A DNA stretch of 16,762 nt from Gammaproteobacteria bacterium (GCA_011052165.1 DRJN01000351.1:1-16762), one strand, 5' to 3'; counted from the stretch's first letter, positions 1 to 8,019 are shown. Numbers and translations: made by a program. The notes: generated by a model not told the origin, from the letters alone.

Positions 1-387
1 GCCATTGGGCACTGTGAAACTGTAGCTCAGCTCCGGCACAGCCGGGGCATCATAACGTTGCAACTGGTACAGCGGGTCGTCCGTCGTCCCGAGAACATTC
101 GCTGACGTGGACGATAGCCGGCCGGTGTTGAACCCGGTATCCGCCGCCCACACCTTACCCACACCGTCCGTGTACTGACTGCCACCCGCGTTGACACGGA
201 TATCGACAGCTGAAACGTTACCCGCGAATGCGACTGAGGCTGCAAAAAAAAGAAGGCTTAAAAGAAAACGCCTTGAAGCGTTAGCGTGAAATAGCCCTAT
301 GGAAGATGTGTGGAAAATCGATGAATACTGCTGTTTTCGGGATACTGCTCGCACCTCTGTGGTGCTGTTGGAATCGCTCGCGTACAT
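1..387 (-). CDS. Secreted malectin-domain protein, 5' part (runs off the left edge)
   Basis: Only the first 129 codons are inside the window; the frame stays open to base 1. The residues from about 61 on (VDIRVNAGG, then VWAADTGFNTG, GTTDDPLYQLQRYD and LSYSFTVPNG) match the start of a malectin/malectin-like carbohydrate-binding domain. Upstream lies an unusually long N-terminus: about 40 polar residues, then Arg39-Arg40, a hydrophobic stretch (41-55) and an AFA-like cleavage site, so the protein is probably exported. I chose the ATG at 387 because AGAGG lies 7 bases before it; an in-frame ATG at 411 has no clear ribosome site. Malectin domains bind glycans and often occur in large multidomain surface proteins, which fits the neighbouring polysaccharide genes. 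The rest of the protein and its function are unknown. The gene is divergent from the surface-protein gene at 970. Confidence 0.72.
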   Translation of the reverse strand, partial: MYASDSNSTTEVRAVSRKQQYSSIFHTSSIGLFHANASRRFLLSLLFFAASVAFAGNVSAVDIRVNAGGSQYTDGVGKVWAADTGFNTGRLSSTSANVLGTTDDPLYQLQRYDAPAVPELSYSFTVPNG

Positions 388-969
388 TTTGCCGCCTCTG
401 AAACCTGCCATGGGCTTGTTTTTTTATTTAAACTGTCGCTAATAGGCAACACATCCTACATGTTTTTTGAGCATAACAAAAAATTCGTTATATTTACGAT
501 ATTGGGGTGGCGACGCCCGATTGAAGCAGGCGCTTGAAGACATCTACAGCTCCCATTTTCAATAAACGCGGTCAAAAATGGTTAATCTGTAAATATTATC
601 GACATAACGATTCAGCGTCATATTATTAACTTAATAGCTTGTTCTTGCTTTATATTCCTGAAATTCAAACTGCGCAGAAACTACTCTGGTCAAAAATTGT
701 GTCTAAATTTTATGGCAAGTACCCGAAAACATCAGGATATCTTTAAATTCATTTTTAGGCCTTATAACATCTTGATTTTATATATTAATATTGTTATATT
801 CCGTGCTCATTCGATGAATTCAAACGGCAATCACCCCGTGTATACGTCGGAATTATTTACAGTAGAAAATAGACCGATATTAAATTTGTAACAATATCAT
901 ATAGTTATTAATTGGCCTAGATATTGCTGATTGTCTTTAATAGCAAACCAGACGAAGAGAGAAGTCACC
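388..969. other. AT-rich divergent intergenic region
   Basis: This 582-base stretch separates the leftward malectin gene from the rightward surface-protein gene. I see no convincing gene in it. A 64-codon open frame at 697-891 is AT-driven, has no good ribosome site and resembles no family. It holds a -24/-12 promoter match near its right end, a ten-base direct repeat (GGTCAAAAAT at 570-579 and 688-697), a small inverted repeat (CCATTTT at 553-559 with AAAATGG at 575-581) and AT-rich palindromic stretches around 781-800. This is consistent with a regulated divergent promoter region with upstream activator sites, but no binding protein can be named. Confidence 0.6.
912..928 (+). promoter_or_regulatory. 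Sigma-54 (RpoN) -24/-12 promoter candidate
   Basis: The sequence TTGGCCTAGATATTGCT matches the RpoN consensus YTGGCACGRNNNTTGCW at YTGGC, R and TTGCW, with the exact GG-to-GC spacing of 12. The predicted start of transcription is near 939, giving a leader of about 31 bases before the ATG at 970. That also rules out the upstream TTG at 931 as the translation start. Known context: PEP-CTERM/exosortase EPS systems are often paired with the PrsK/PrsR sensor and RpoN-dependent activator. No such regulator lies in this window. Confidence 0.55.
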
Positions 970-3900
970 ATGGCACACAACACCCCTCATAGAATATTAA
1001 CGCTCACCGCGGCCGCAGTAGCGCTGGCTCTATCGGCAGGCGCCCAGGCGGCGCCGGATTTTGCGCCGGCAAAGACGCTGACCACCGGTGATAATCCCAC
1101 CGCAATGGCGACTGGCTACCTGAATAACGACGCTATCCTCGATCTGGTGACCGCCAACTTCACTGCCGGAAGCGTGAGTATTCTGCTGGGCAAAGCAGGT
1201 AACCTGGGTCAATTTGATCCACCAGTCAACCGGGAAGTCGGCACCGGTCCCAACGGCACCAGTGGCATTGGGGCGGACCGGAAACCCTTTGGCGTAGCTA
1301 TCGGCAACCTGGTCGGGAACGACATGATCCCGGACATTGCCGTGGCGGTATCCGGCAATGACGATATCGCCATCCTCAAGGGTAATGGCGACGGCACTTT
1401 TGCCGCCACCCCCCTCCATTATTCGACGGGTAATGACCCCCGCTCTATCGCGCTCGGCGACGTCGACGGCGACGGTGATCTCGACATCATTACGGGCAAT
1501 ATGAATGTCGACGGTACCGGTACGGACGGCGTCACAGTACGCCTGAACCAGTTGATTGAGGGCACGCCCAACCAATTTATCCAGGTGCCAGGGCCAGGAG
1601 GCTCACCGTTCACCTCCGTCGGCAACCAGCCTTTCGGCGTCACATTTGCCGATGCTACCGGTGACGGTATCTCCGACATCGTGCTGACCAACTTCAATGC
1701 GAACACGGTTCAGATACTGCCAGGTGACGGTACCGGGAAATTCGACGACGGAGCCGGGCAAATTACAGTAACGGTAGGCAGTACGACAACTACGAAACCC
1801 TATACCGTTGCGGTCGTTGAGTTGAATGGCGACGCCTTTCCCGACCTGGTTGTAACCAATGCCGACACTAATGTTGCCAACAATTCGGTCAGCGTGCTGC
1901 TGGCTGATGGCGTGGGTGGCTTTACCAAAACAGATACGACCGTCGGTACCAGTCCGCGCGGCCTGGCCATTGCCGATGTCGGCGGCACCAGCGACCTGGA
2001 CCTGATCATAGCCAACCGTGATAGCAACAATGTCATGGTGCTGGAAGGCAACGGCTCCGGCGCCTTCCCGGCTGTCAGCGGTACCTTCGCCGCCGGCACT
2101 GCACCCGTTCCACTGCTATCCGCTGACTTTGGTGGTGACAGCATTGTTGATGTCGCTGTGGCCAATGCAGGCGTTGGTTCCCTCAGTGCCGCGGTACTGA
2201 TCAACGACAACCCACCTGTTGCAGGCAATGATCCGTTTGATGTTATCAATGGCACCACCAATGTCGCACTCGACGTGCTCGCCAACGACAGCGATCCGGA
2301 TGGCGACACGCTGACTATCACGGCGGCCGGACCCGGCGACAAGGGCGGCACCATTAACTTCAGCAGTGGTACCAATATTATTTACACACCGACCGTTGTA
2401 AACACCACCGAGACCTTCACCTACACGGTTGAAGATCAATTTGGCTACGGCGTCACGGCTACGGTGACCATCACCCTCGCCCCCAACCAGGCGCCCAGCT
2501 TTTCCAGTGCGGCGGTGACAGCAGCCACCCAGGATGCCGTCTACACCTATAACATCGCAACGGCTGACCCCGATACCGGGGATACGCGTGTCATCACGGC
2601 ACCGACAACACCGGCCTGGTTGACAGCTTTCACCGACAATGGTAACGGCACGGCAACCCTGAGCGGCACACCGACCAACGCCGATGTGGGTGCTCATTCC
2701 GTCAATCTGGTGGTAACGGACGCGGGCGGTCTGTTCGCTTCCCAGCCGTTTACGATTACCGTCGCAAACGTCAACGATGCACCGAGCTTTACCAGCACGG
2801 CGGTGACAGCTGCGACCGAGGACATAACCTATACCTACAGCATCACCAGCACGGATCCGGATGTCGGGGATACCCTCGCCATCACCGCAACCACCCTTCC
2901 GGGCTGGCTGACGCTGACCAGCACTGGCAGCGGTACTGCAAGCCTGAGTGGAACACCGACCAATGCCGAGGTGGGTAACCACGCGGTCGTACTGGTCGTC
3001 ACCGACTCCGGCACGGGCAATCTGATCGACACCCAGTCGTTTACCGTGGCCGTCGCCAACGTGAACGATCCACCCATTGCGGTTGGATCGATCGCGGCAC
3101 AGTCCGGAACCGAGGGCGCAGCTTTCGGCCCACTCAACGTATCCGGTAACTTTACCGATCCTGACCTCGATATCCTGGCCTATTCGATCAGCGGACTCCC
3201 TACCGGAACCGGGCTGAACATCAATGCCGCCACAGCTGTGATCAGTGGCACACCGACGGATGTAGACGCACAGGCTTCTCCGATCAGTGTCACCGTGTCC
3301 GCAACAGATGGCAGCATACCCGCCACCCAGCCGTTCACACTGACCGTTACCGACATCAATGTGGCACCGAGCTTCACCAGCACGGCGGTGACCGCGGCAA
3401 CCGAAGACATAGCCTATACGTACAGTATTACCAGCTCCGACACGGATACAACCGATACCCACGCCATCACAGCAACCACTCTGCCAGGTTGGCTGACGCT
3501 GACCGACAACGGCGATGGCACAGCCACCCTGAGCGGGACACCGACCAATGCCGAGGTTGGGAACCACCCCGTCGATCTGGTGATAACCGATTCCGGTGCA
3601 GGTAATCTGACCGATACCCAGTCGTTTACCGTGATCGTTGCAAACGTGAACGATGCGCCCGTCTTGACTTCCGGTGGTATCATCCTGTTCCAGGAAGCCA
3701 CGGGTACCGTGCAGGTGAACGTTAGCGATGTGGACGTCGGCGATACCTTCACCTACGTCGTAAGCCAGCAGGCCGGCACCGTAGGCGGAACGGCCAGCAT
3801 CGATGCCAACGGGCTGGTGAGCTATGACGCCACCGGTGCAACGGCCGGCTCGGACAGCATAGAAATCACGGTTACTGATCAGGGTGGCGCCGGTATATCC

Positions 3901-4719
3901 GTTCCGGTCAGTATCCCCATCACCGTCAACGCGACCGGTGAAACCGACAGCAACAGCGACGGCGTCACCGATGCCCAGGCCACGGCGCTGGGTCTGAATC
4001 CCAACAGCGTAAACGGCGACACCGATGGCGACGGCGTTTCGGACGCCAATGAAATCGGTGATCCGGCCAATGCCACCGACTCCGACAGCGACGGCATAAT
4101 CGACGCGCTCGAACCCGGCACTACGGCCACGGATGCCTCGACAGCCAACGATCTGCCACTGACCAGTGGCGATACGGTGGTCATCGACAGTACCGGCCAG
4201 ACGCTGAGCAACGTGGCTGCCGGTACAGCGACCGGTGGTCCGGCCAATGTCACCTTCCCGTTCGGTACCGTGAGCTACTCGACAACGACCACGAGTCCGG
4301 GTGACAGCATCACCGTTCGTCTGGTCTTCTCCGCCGACCTGCCGAGCAGCAATCTGGCACTCTACAAGATCGACAACAGCGGGGTTTTCAGCGAACTGCC
4401 AACCAGCGTCTGGACTCAGATAGACACCAGAACCATCGATATCACACTGACCGACGGTGACCCTGCAACCGACCTGGACGGTATTGCAAATAGCAGCATC
4501 GACGATCCGCTTGCTGTCGGCAAAGCAGTAGTTGCCCAAAGTAATAGTAGCAGTAGCAGTAGCAGTAGCAGTAGCAGTAGTGGCGGAGGCGGTGGTGGCG
4601 GCTGTACGCTGAATGCCGCTGGTAGCACGGCAAAGGATCCGCTGATGCCACTGTTGTTGATTGGCGCTCTGGGCACACTGTACCGCAGGCGCAATCGCCA
4701 AAGCGATAAAGACGCCTGA
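970..4719 (+). CDS. Large secreted surface protein: FG-GAP/VCBS + cadherin-like repeats + TSP3 + CTERM-like anchor
   Basis: 1249 residues from the ATG at 970, preceded by AGAGAGAAG. Visible order: signal peptide 1-27 (AQA|APD); FG-GAP/VCBS-type repeats about 28-411 with DGDGDLD-like Ca-binding loops; an Ig/cadherin-like domain about 412-505 (NDSDPDGDTLTIT); four CADG/He_PIG-like domains about 506-895 (GTPTNAEVG motifs, each closing with VANVNDAP or similar); another Ig-like domain about 895-990; three thrombospondin type 3 repeats about 991-1045 (DSNSDGVTD, DTDGDGVSD, DSDSDGIID); a region like the choice-of-anchor U domain ending near 1195 (ATDLDGIANSSIDDP). The tail is a Ser-rich run, seven Gly, Cys1212, a hydrophobic helix and YRRRNR. 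That tail resembles the GlyGly-, MYXO- or JDVT-CTERM classes of sorting signals, so processing and surface anchoring are likely (inference). Probably a Ca-stabilised adhesin or matrix protein. It has its own promoter candidate and terminator, so it is likely monocistronic. Confidence 0.9.
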   Translation: MAHNTPHRILTLTAAAVALALSAGAQAAPDFAPAKTLTTGDNPTAMATGYLNNDAILDLVTANFTAGSVSILLGKAGNLGQFDPPVNREVGTGPNGTSGIGADRKPFGVAIGNLVGNDMIPDIAVAVSGNDDIAILKGNGDGTFAATPLHYSTGNDPRSIALGDVDGDGDLDIITGNMNVDGTGTDGVTVRLNQLIEGTPNQFIQVPGPGGSPFTSVGNQPFGVTFADATGDGISDIVLTNFNANTVQILPGDGTGKFDDGAGQITVTVGSTTTTKPYTVAVVELNGDAFPDLVVTNADTNVANNSVSVLLADGVGGFTKTDTTVGTSPRGLAIADVGGTSDLDLIIANRDSNNVMVLEGNGSGAFPAVSGTFAAGTAPVPLLSADFGGDSIVDVAVANAGVGSLSAAVLINDNPPVAGNDPFDVINGTTNVALDVLANDSDPDGDTLTITAAGPGDKGGTINFSSGTNIIYTPTVVNTTETFTYTVEDQFGYGVTATVTITLAPNQAPSFSSAAVTAATQDAVYTYNIATADPDTGDTRVITAPTTPAWLTAFTDNGNGTATLSGTPTNADVGAHSVNLVVTDAGGLFASQPFTITVANVNDAPSFTSTAVTAATEDITYTYSITSTDPDVGDTLAITATTLPGWLTLTSTGSGTASLSGTPTNAEVGNHAVVLVVTDSGTGNLIDTQSFTVAVANVNDPPIAVGSIAAQSGTEGAAFGPLNVSGNFTDPDLDILAYSISGLPTGTGLNINAATAVISGTPTDVDAQASPISVTVSATDGSIPATQPFTLTVTDINVAPSFTSTAVTAATEDIAYTYSITSSDTDTTDTHAITATTLPGWLTLTDNGDGTATLSGTPTNAEVGNHPVDLVITDSGAGNLTDTQSFTVIVANVNDAPVLTSGGIILFQEATGTVQVNVSDVDVGDTFTYVVSQQAGTVGGTASIDANGLVSYDATGATAGSDSIEITVTDQGGAGISVPVSIPITVNATGETDSNSDGVTDAQATALGLNPNSVNGDTDGDGVSDANEIGDPANATDSDSDGIIDALEPGTTATDASTANDLPLTSGDTVVIDSTGQTLSNVAAGTATGGPANVTFPFGTVSYSTTTTSPGDSITVRLVFSADLPSSNLALYKIDNSGVFSELPTSVWTQIDTRTIDITLTDGDPATDLDGIANSSIDDPLAVGKAVVAQSNSSSSSSSSSSSSGGGGGGGCTLNAAGSTAKDPLMPLLLIGALGTLYRRRNRQSDKDA
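2779..3654 (+). repeat. Duplicated CADG-domain coding segments inside the surface protein
   Basis: The second and fourth cadherin-like domains (starting at 2779 and 3364) are nearly the same at DNA level. Both contain GAGCTT-ACCAGCACGGCGGTGAC-like blocks, GGCTGGCTGACGCTGACC-like blocks and CCGACCAATGCCGAGG, followed by ACCCAGTCGTTTACCGTG. The offset is 585 bases, exactly 195 codons, so recombination between copies would remove or add domains in frame. A more diverged domain lies between them. Confidence 0.75.
4540..4605 (+). repeat. Hexanucleotide AGTAGC tract coding polySer, then polyGly-Cys
   Basis: Twelve successive Ser codons (4546-4581), almost all as alternating AGT AGC, are followed by seven Gly codons (4582-4602) and a Cys codon (4603-4605). 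It encodes a flexible linker just before the membrane/Arg sorting tail. Being a pure six-base repeat it can change length by slippage without breaking the frame. Confidence 0.85.
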
Positions 4720-4737
4720 AACCATAGTCGATAGGGT

Positions 4738-4777
4738 ATAAAGTGCCGGACCTTGAAAAGTCCGGCACTTTATTTTT
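4738..4777 (+). terminator. Rho-independent terminator after the surface-protein gene
   Basis: A perfect 14-bp stem (ATAAAGTGCCGGAC, 4738-4751, with its complement at 4760-4773) and an 8-base loop are followed by TTTTT (4773-4777). It begins 18 bases after the stop codon at 4719. It separates the surface-protein transcript from the next rightward gene, whose ribosome site begins only about 10 bases later. Confidence 0.88.
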
Positions 4778-4799
4778 GGGAGCAGAGGAAACACACACC

Positions 4800-5966
4800 A
4801 TGAGGGTACCGGGATATATCGTTATCGGACTTGCTGTTTTTATCCCGTCCGTCACCGCTCTGCTTGTCGCCGATCCCGGCTACAGGGGTCTGCACTTCCT
4901 GGCCAAAGCCGCAACCCTGTTGTCTGTGGTTGGGGTGGTCGGCACCTGGGTCCTGCTGAAATCAGCTGGACGGGAAAAGACCCGGCAAGTATTCGCTACA
5001 CTGCTACTGCTGACCGTATCACTGGGAATAAGTCTTGTCGTTGCGGAATATGCTGTCCGGTTCGCATTCAGCGACATAACAACGACAGTAGATAACAGTA
5101 GCTATTTCGCGCGCACGTGGAACAGATTGCACCCACCCGTTATCAATCGATACGGTTTTCGCGAACGTGAGTTCTCCAGGGAGAAACCCGAAGGTATCTA
5201 CCGTATCGCTGTCATCGGGGATTCCCTAACTTACGGACAGGGCATCAAGGCAGCCGATCGGCTTACAAACATTCTTGAAAACAGCCTGAATGAATCCGGC
5301 GCCAGATACGAGGTTCTGAATTTCGGACATCCTGGTGCCGAGACCATTGACGAAGTCGAAATACTGAAAAAGTATGTTATAGACATATCCCCCGACTTTG
5401 TGCTTCTCCAGTGGTTCGTCAACGACGTGGAGGGCCATGACAAGGCCGCAGAGCAAAAACCCTACAGTCTCCTGCCCTCAAACTTCCTCACGCGCTATCT
5501 GAAAAGACATTCTGCGCTGTATTATCTGGCCAATGCCAAATGGAAGTCACTGCAAGGCAGTCTGGGGCTGGTTAAAAGTCATAACGACTATATTATTCAA
5601 CGTTTCAGCGACCCCGACAGTCAGGCTTCCCGGGCCGGTAGCGCCGCATTGGAAGATTTTTTCAAGCTCGCAAAAGCACAATCGATTCCTGTCGGCGTCG
5701 TCATGTTTCCGAGGCTGCTGGAGGTAAACGGGTCAGTGGACAACTATCCCTTTGGTTTCCTTATCAAGCATGCCACCAGTACCTGTAAGCGGAATAATGT
5801 TCCCTGCCTGGATCTTCGGTCGGTGCTGGCAAAGGTCCAGCCGGCGCAAAAGTTATGGGCCAACCGCCTCGACCCCCACCCGGGTCGTCTGGCCAATGAG
5901 CTGGCCGGCAAGGCTGTCCTTGACAAATTCGGAGACACATGGGAAAACCCTGCTGTGCGGGATTAA
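4800..5966 (+). CDS. Membrane-anchored SGNH/GDSL-type hydrolase
   Basis: 388 residues from the ATG at 4800, with GAGGA about 10 bases upstream; the longer GTG-started frame at 4743 lies inside the terminator and is rejected. Three hydrophobic helices (about 6-24, 36-54, 64-83) would place the rest in the periplasm. The SGNH blocks are in order: VIGDSLTYGQG with Ser142 as nucleophile, Gly176 in NFGHPG, Asn208 in WFVND, and Asp358-x-His360 in DPHPG. The family hydrolyses or transfers esters, and many members act on acetyl groups of polysaccharides. Here a role in removing or moving O-acyl groups on the exported glycan is inferred from its neighbours, not shown. It is followed after 21 bases by the Tat protein gene, so the two are likely co-transcribed. 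Its own promoter is not obvious; some read-through of the terminator is possible. Confidence 0.85.
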   Translation: MRVPGYIVIGLAVFIPSVTALLVADPGYRGLHFLAKAATLLSVVGVVGTWVLLKSAGREKTRQVFATLLLLTVSLGISLVVAEYAVRFAFSDITTTVDNSSYFARTWNRLHPPVINRYGFREREFSREKPEGIYRIAVIGDSLTYGQGIKAADRLTNILENSLNESGARYEVLNFGHPGAETIDEVEILKKYVIDISPDFVLLQWFVNDVEGHDKAAEQKPYSLLPSNFLTRYLKRHSALYYLANAKWKSLQGSLGLVKSHNDYIIQRFSDPDSQASRAGSAALEDFFKLAKAQSIPVGVVMFPRLLEVNGSVDNYPFGFLIKHATSTCKRNNVPCLDLRSVLAKVQPAQKLWANRLDPHPGRLANELAGKAVLDKFGDTWENPAVRD

Positions 5967-5987
5967 TAGCCCGCTACTGGTGCAAAA

Positions 5988-6368
5988 ATGGACTACACGA
6001 AACGTAGACTACTGAAATTCACAACCTGCGCATTTTCGCTGAAGGCATTGGGACTACCCATTGTATCAACAGCAGGAACGCGGGCGCCCTCCGGCTATCA
6101 CAGTTCGGAAACACCCCTTTTGCTGGAAAGCATGGAAGCTATCGGAAAGGAATACCTGAACAGGTATCCCAGCGAAAAATCCAGGCGTAAGCTTTTAAAC
6201 CTGGTTGAATCACGTATCGGCACAAACAATGGCGGATTGTACGGACTTTCCTGGAGCAATCTCAACACGATGATCAGAGATGATTTTCAGAGTGAAAACA
6301 TCGTATTTTTGAGAGGATGGGCTTTAGCCCGTACTGAGGCCAGGCTTTGCGCCCTGTCTATCGTCTGA
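5988..6368 (+). CDS. Small Tat-signal protein, probable small subunit of the GMC oxidoreductase
   Basis: 126 residues. The N-terminus carries a twin-arginine motif (KRRLLKF, residues 5-11) followed by a mildly hydrophobic region to about residue 30, as in Tat export signals. The rest is a short helical domain that ends in GWALARTEARLCALSIV; a WxLxxTEARLCAL-type ending is what I recall from small subunits encoded beside GMC dehydrogenases. In known sugar and alcohol dehydrogenase complexes of this type the small subunit carries the Tat signal and carries the signal-less flavoprotein across the membrane. The next gene is a GMC flavoprotein without a signal peptide, which supports that role. The ribosome site is weak, and translation may be coupled to the SGNH gene ending 21 bases upstream. 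Confidence 0.72.
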   Translation: MDYTKRRLLKFTTCAFSLKALGLPIVSTAGTRAPSGYHSSETPLLLESMEAIGKEYLNRYPSEKSRRKLLNLVESRIGTNNGGLYGLSWSNLNTMIRDDFQSENIVFLRGWALARTEARLCALSIV

Positions 6369-6456
6369 TGCCGGCAACCGTCGTAATTGCAACCGCAACA
6401 CCGCCTTCCGGGACCCGTCCACCGCGTGAGCAATTCCACGAAAGCGGAAGATTCCA

Positions 6457-8019
6457 ATGTTCCTAGACGCAAGAACCTTGGACAGGAAACGCTATGACTT
6501 CGATATATGCATAATCGGAGCAGGTGCCGCCGGGATCACATTGGCCAGGGCACTGAGAGATTCAAAAAAACGTCTCTGCCTGCTGGAGAGCGGCGGGTTC
6601 GAACCGGATGCCGATACACAATCACTTTATGACGGGGATATCGTAGGCCTCCCCTATTACCCCCTGGATAGCGCCAGACTACGCTACTTTGGTGGTACAA
6701 CCGGGCACTGGGGTGGCTGCTGTTGGCCACTGGAAGAAAACGAGTTCAAAAAAAGAGACTGGGTTCCCCACAGCGGCTGGCCATTCTCACGAAAAGAACT
6801 GGACCCCTACTATGTCAAGGCCCAGGTAGTATGCGAACTCGGCCCTTTCAACTACGACTCCGAATACTGGTCCGAAGAATCAGACCGCCCGATATTACCG
6901 CTTGCAGATGGTAGGGTTGTCACCAAAGTTTATCAGAACAGTCCCCCGACGAGATTCGGAAACAAGTACCGTGAAGACATAGAAACTGCGGACAATATAT
7001 CCGCCATTCTCCACGCAAACGTTACCGAGATCGCACTGGACACGCTTAACCGGACGGTAGACAAAGTCACCGTAAAAACGTTAAGCGATAATACATTTGA
7101 TGTTACTGCGCAATTATTTGTGGTCGCCACTGGCGGACTGGAAAATGCCAGACTTCTGCTGCTGAACGATATTGGTAACCAGAACGATCTGGTTGGCCGC
7201 TACTTCATGGAACATATCGGCCTGCCTGCCTCGACGCTTTTGTTGCCCAAAAAGATCAATACCGAATTTTACCAGCGGGCACCGGCAGACGGAACGGAAA
7301 TCAGAGCAGGTCTGGGTTTAAAACCCGAAGTTCTCGCCAGGGAAAAAATATTGAATTCCTGGTCCGGCCTCGAACTGAAGCGCAGCGCTGCCGTCAAACT
7401 GCAATATGAGTGGAAATACATAAGCACAGCAATTTCCGAGGGAAAGTTACCCGACAACTTTCGTTTTCACTTGAAAAAAATTCTGAACGACCTCCGTCAG
7501 GTCTATGGCGACAAGTGGAATAATGATGACGGAGACGATGAGTGGATTACCATCCCCGTCCGCAGCCACTCGGAACAATCGCCCAACCCTGTGAGCCGGG
7601 TGACGCTCGGTGACGAACTGGATAAGCTGGGACAGCGCAAAATCAAATTTGACTGGCAGCTTACGGACCTTGATCGTCGGAGCATCAGACGCGCCCAGGA
7701 AATCATTGCTGCCGAAATCGGAAGGAGTGACCTGGGTCGTGTACAGGTCCTGGCCCCCGATGAACAGGGCGTCTGGGAGAGTCCCAGGCGCCTTTCCGAT
7801 GTCACCTATCCGAATGGAAGCTGGCACCATATGGGCACCACGCGCATGCACAATAACCAAAAACACGGTGTCGTTGATGGAAACTGTCGAGTGCACGGAA
7901 CCAAAAATCTTTATATCGCGGGTAGTTCCGTTTTCCCCACCAGCGGCTTTAACAACCCTACGTTAACGATTGTTGCGATGGCGTTCCGCATGGCCGACCA
8001 CCTGCGTTCACTGAGCTGA
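6457..8019 (+). CDS. GMC family FAD-dependent oxidoreductase
   Basis: 520 residues; the ATG at 6457 has GGAAG about 8 bases upstream. The N-terminus holds a Rossmann FAD-binding motif, DICIIGAGAAGITLARAL (GxGxxG at residues 21-26), then an acidic strand end (LLESGG). RYFGGTTGHWGGCCWP is the typical GMC flavin-contact region. The C-terminal GMC domain shows WHHMGTTRM (His457/His458), and SGFNNPTLTIVAMAFRMADHL with Asn499/Asn500 as the usual second active-site partner. GMC enzymes oxidise alcohol groups of sugars, choline and related compounds and pass electrons to quinone, cytochrome or oxygen. No signal peptide is present; export together with the upstream Tat protein is inferred. No cytochrome subunit is encoded here. 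The substrate is unknown, and a sugar or glycan unit is the likeliest guess. It ends 10 bases from the convergent glycosyltransferase. Confidence 0.9.
   Translation: MFLDARTLDRKRYDFDICIIGAGAAGITLARALRDSKKRLCLLESGGFEPDADTQSLYDGDIVGLPYYPLDSARLRYFGGTTGHWGGCCWPLEENEFKKRDWVPHSGWPFSRKELDPYYVKAQVVCELGPFNYDSEYWSEESDRPILPLADGRVVTKVYQNSPPTRFGNKYREDIETADNISAILHANVTEIALDTLNRTVDKVTVKTLSDNTFDVTAQLFVVATGGLENARLLLLNDIGNQNDLVGRYFMEHIGLPASTLLLPKKINTEFYQRAPADGTEIRAGLGLKPEVLAREKILNSWSGLELKRSAAVKLQYEWKYISTAISEGKLPDNFRFHLKKILNDLRQVYGDKWNNDDGDDEWITIPVRSHSEQSPNPVSRVTLGDELDKLGQRKIKFDWQLTDLDRRSIRRAQEIIAAEIGRSDLGRVQVLAPDEQGVWESPRRLSDVTYPNGSWHHMGTTRMHNNQKHGVVDGNCRVHGTKNLYIAGSSVFPTSGFNNPTLTIVAMAFRMADHLRSLS

Noticed and set aside
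697..891. A 64-codon open frame in the AT-rich intergenic region
   Set aside because: No ribosome site, AT-driven composition and no recognisable motif; it lies in a probable promoter region.
931..969. An upstream TTG start for the surface-protein gene
   Set aside because: The ATG at 970 has a ribosome site and gives a clean signal peptide; the TTG would lie upstream of the transcript start predicted from the -24/-12 element.
2116..4794. An 892-codon open frame on the minus strand, antisense to the surface-protein gene
   Set aside because: It mirrors the repeat-rich, Thr/Gly/Asp-biased coding strand, its translation is Gly/Cys/Arg-rich with no known domain, and the plus-strand frame has clear domains and a signal peptide. 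Long antisense frames are expected with such biased codons.
4743..4799. A GTG-started N-terminal extension of the SGNH hydrolase
   Set aside because: The extension would be coded by the terminator hairpin; ATG 4800 has its own ribosome site and begins directly with the first membrane helix.
7447..7896. A 149-codon minus-strand frame inside the GMC gene, and similar shadow frames in other genes
   Set aside because: They overlap genes with clear motifs, lack domain signatures and have no supporting ribosome sites.
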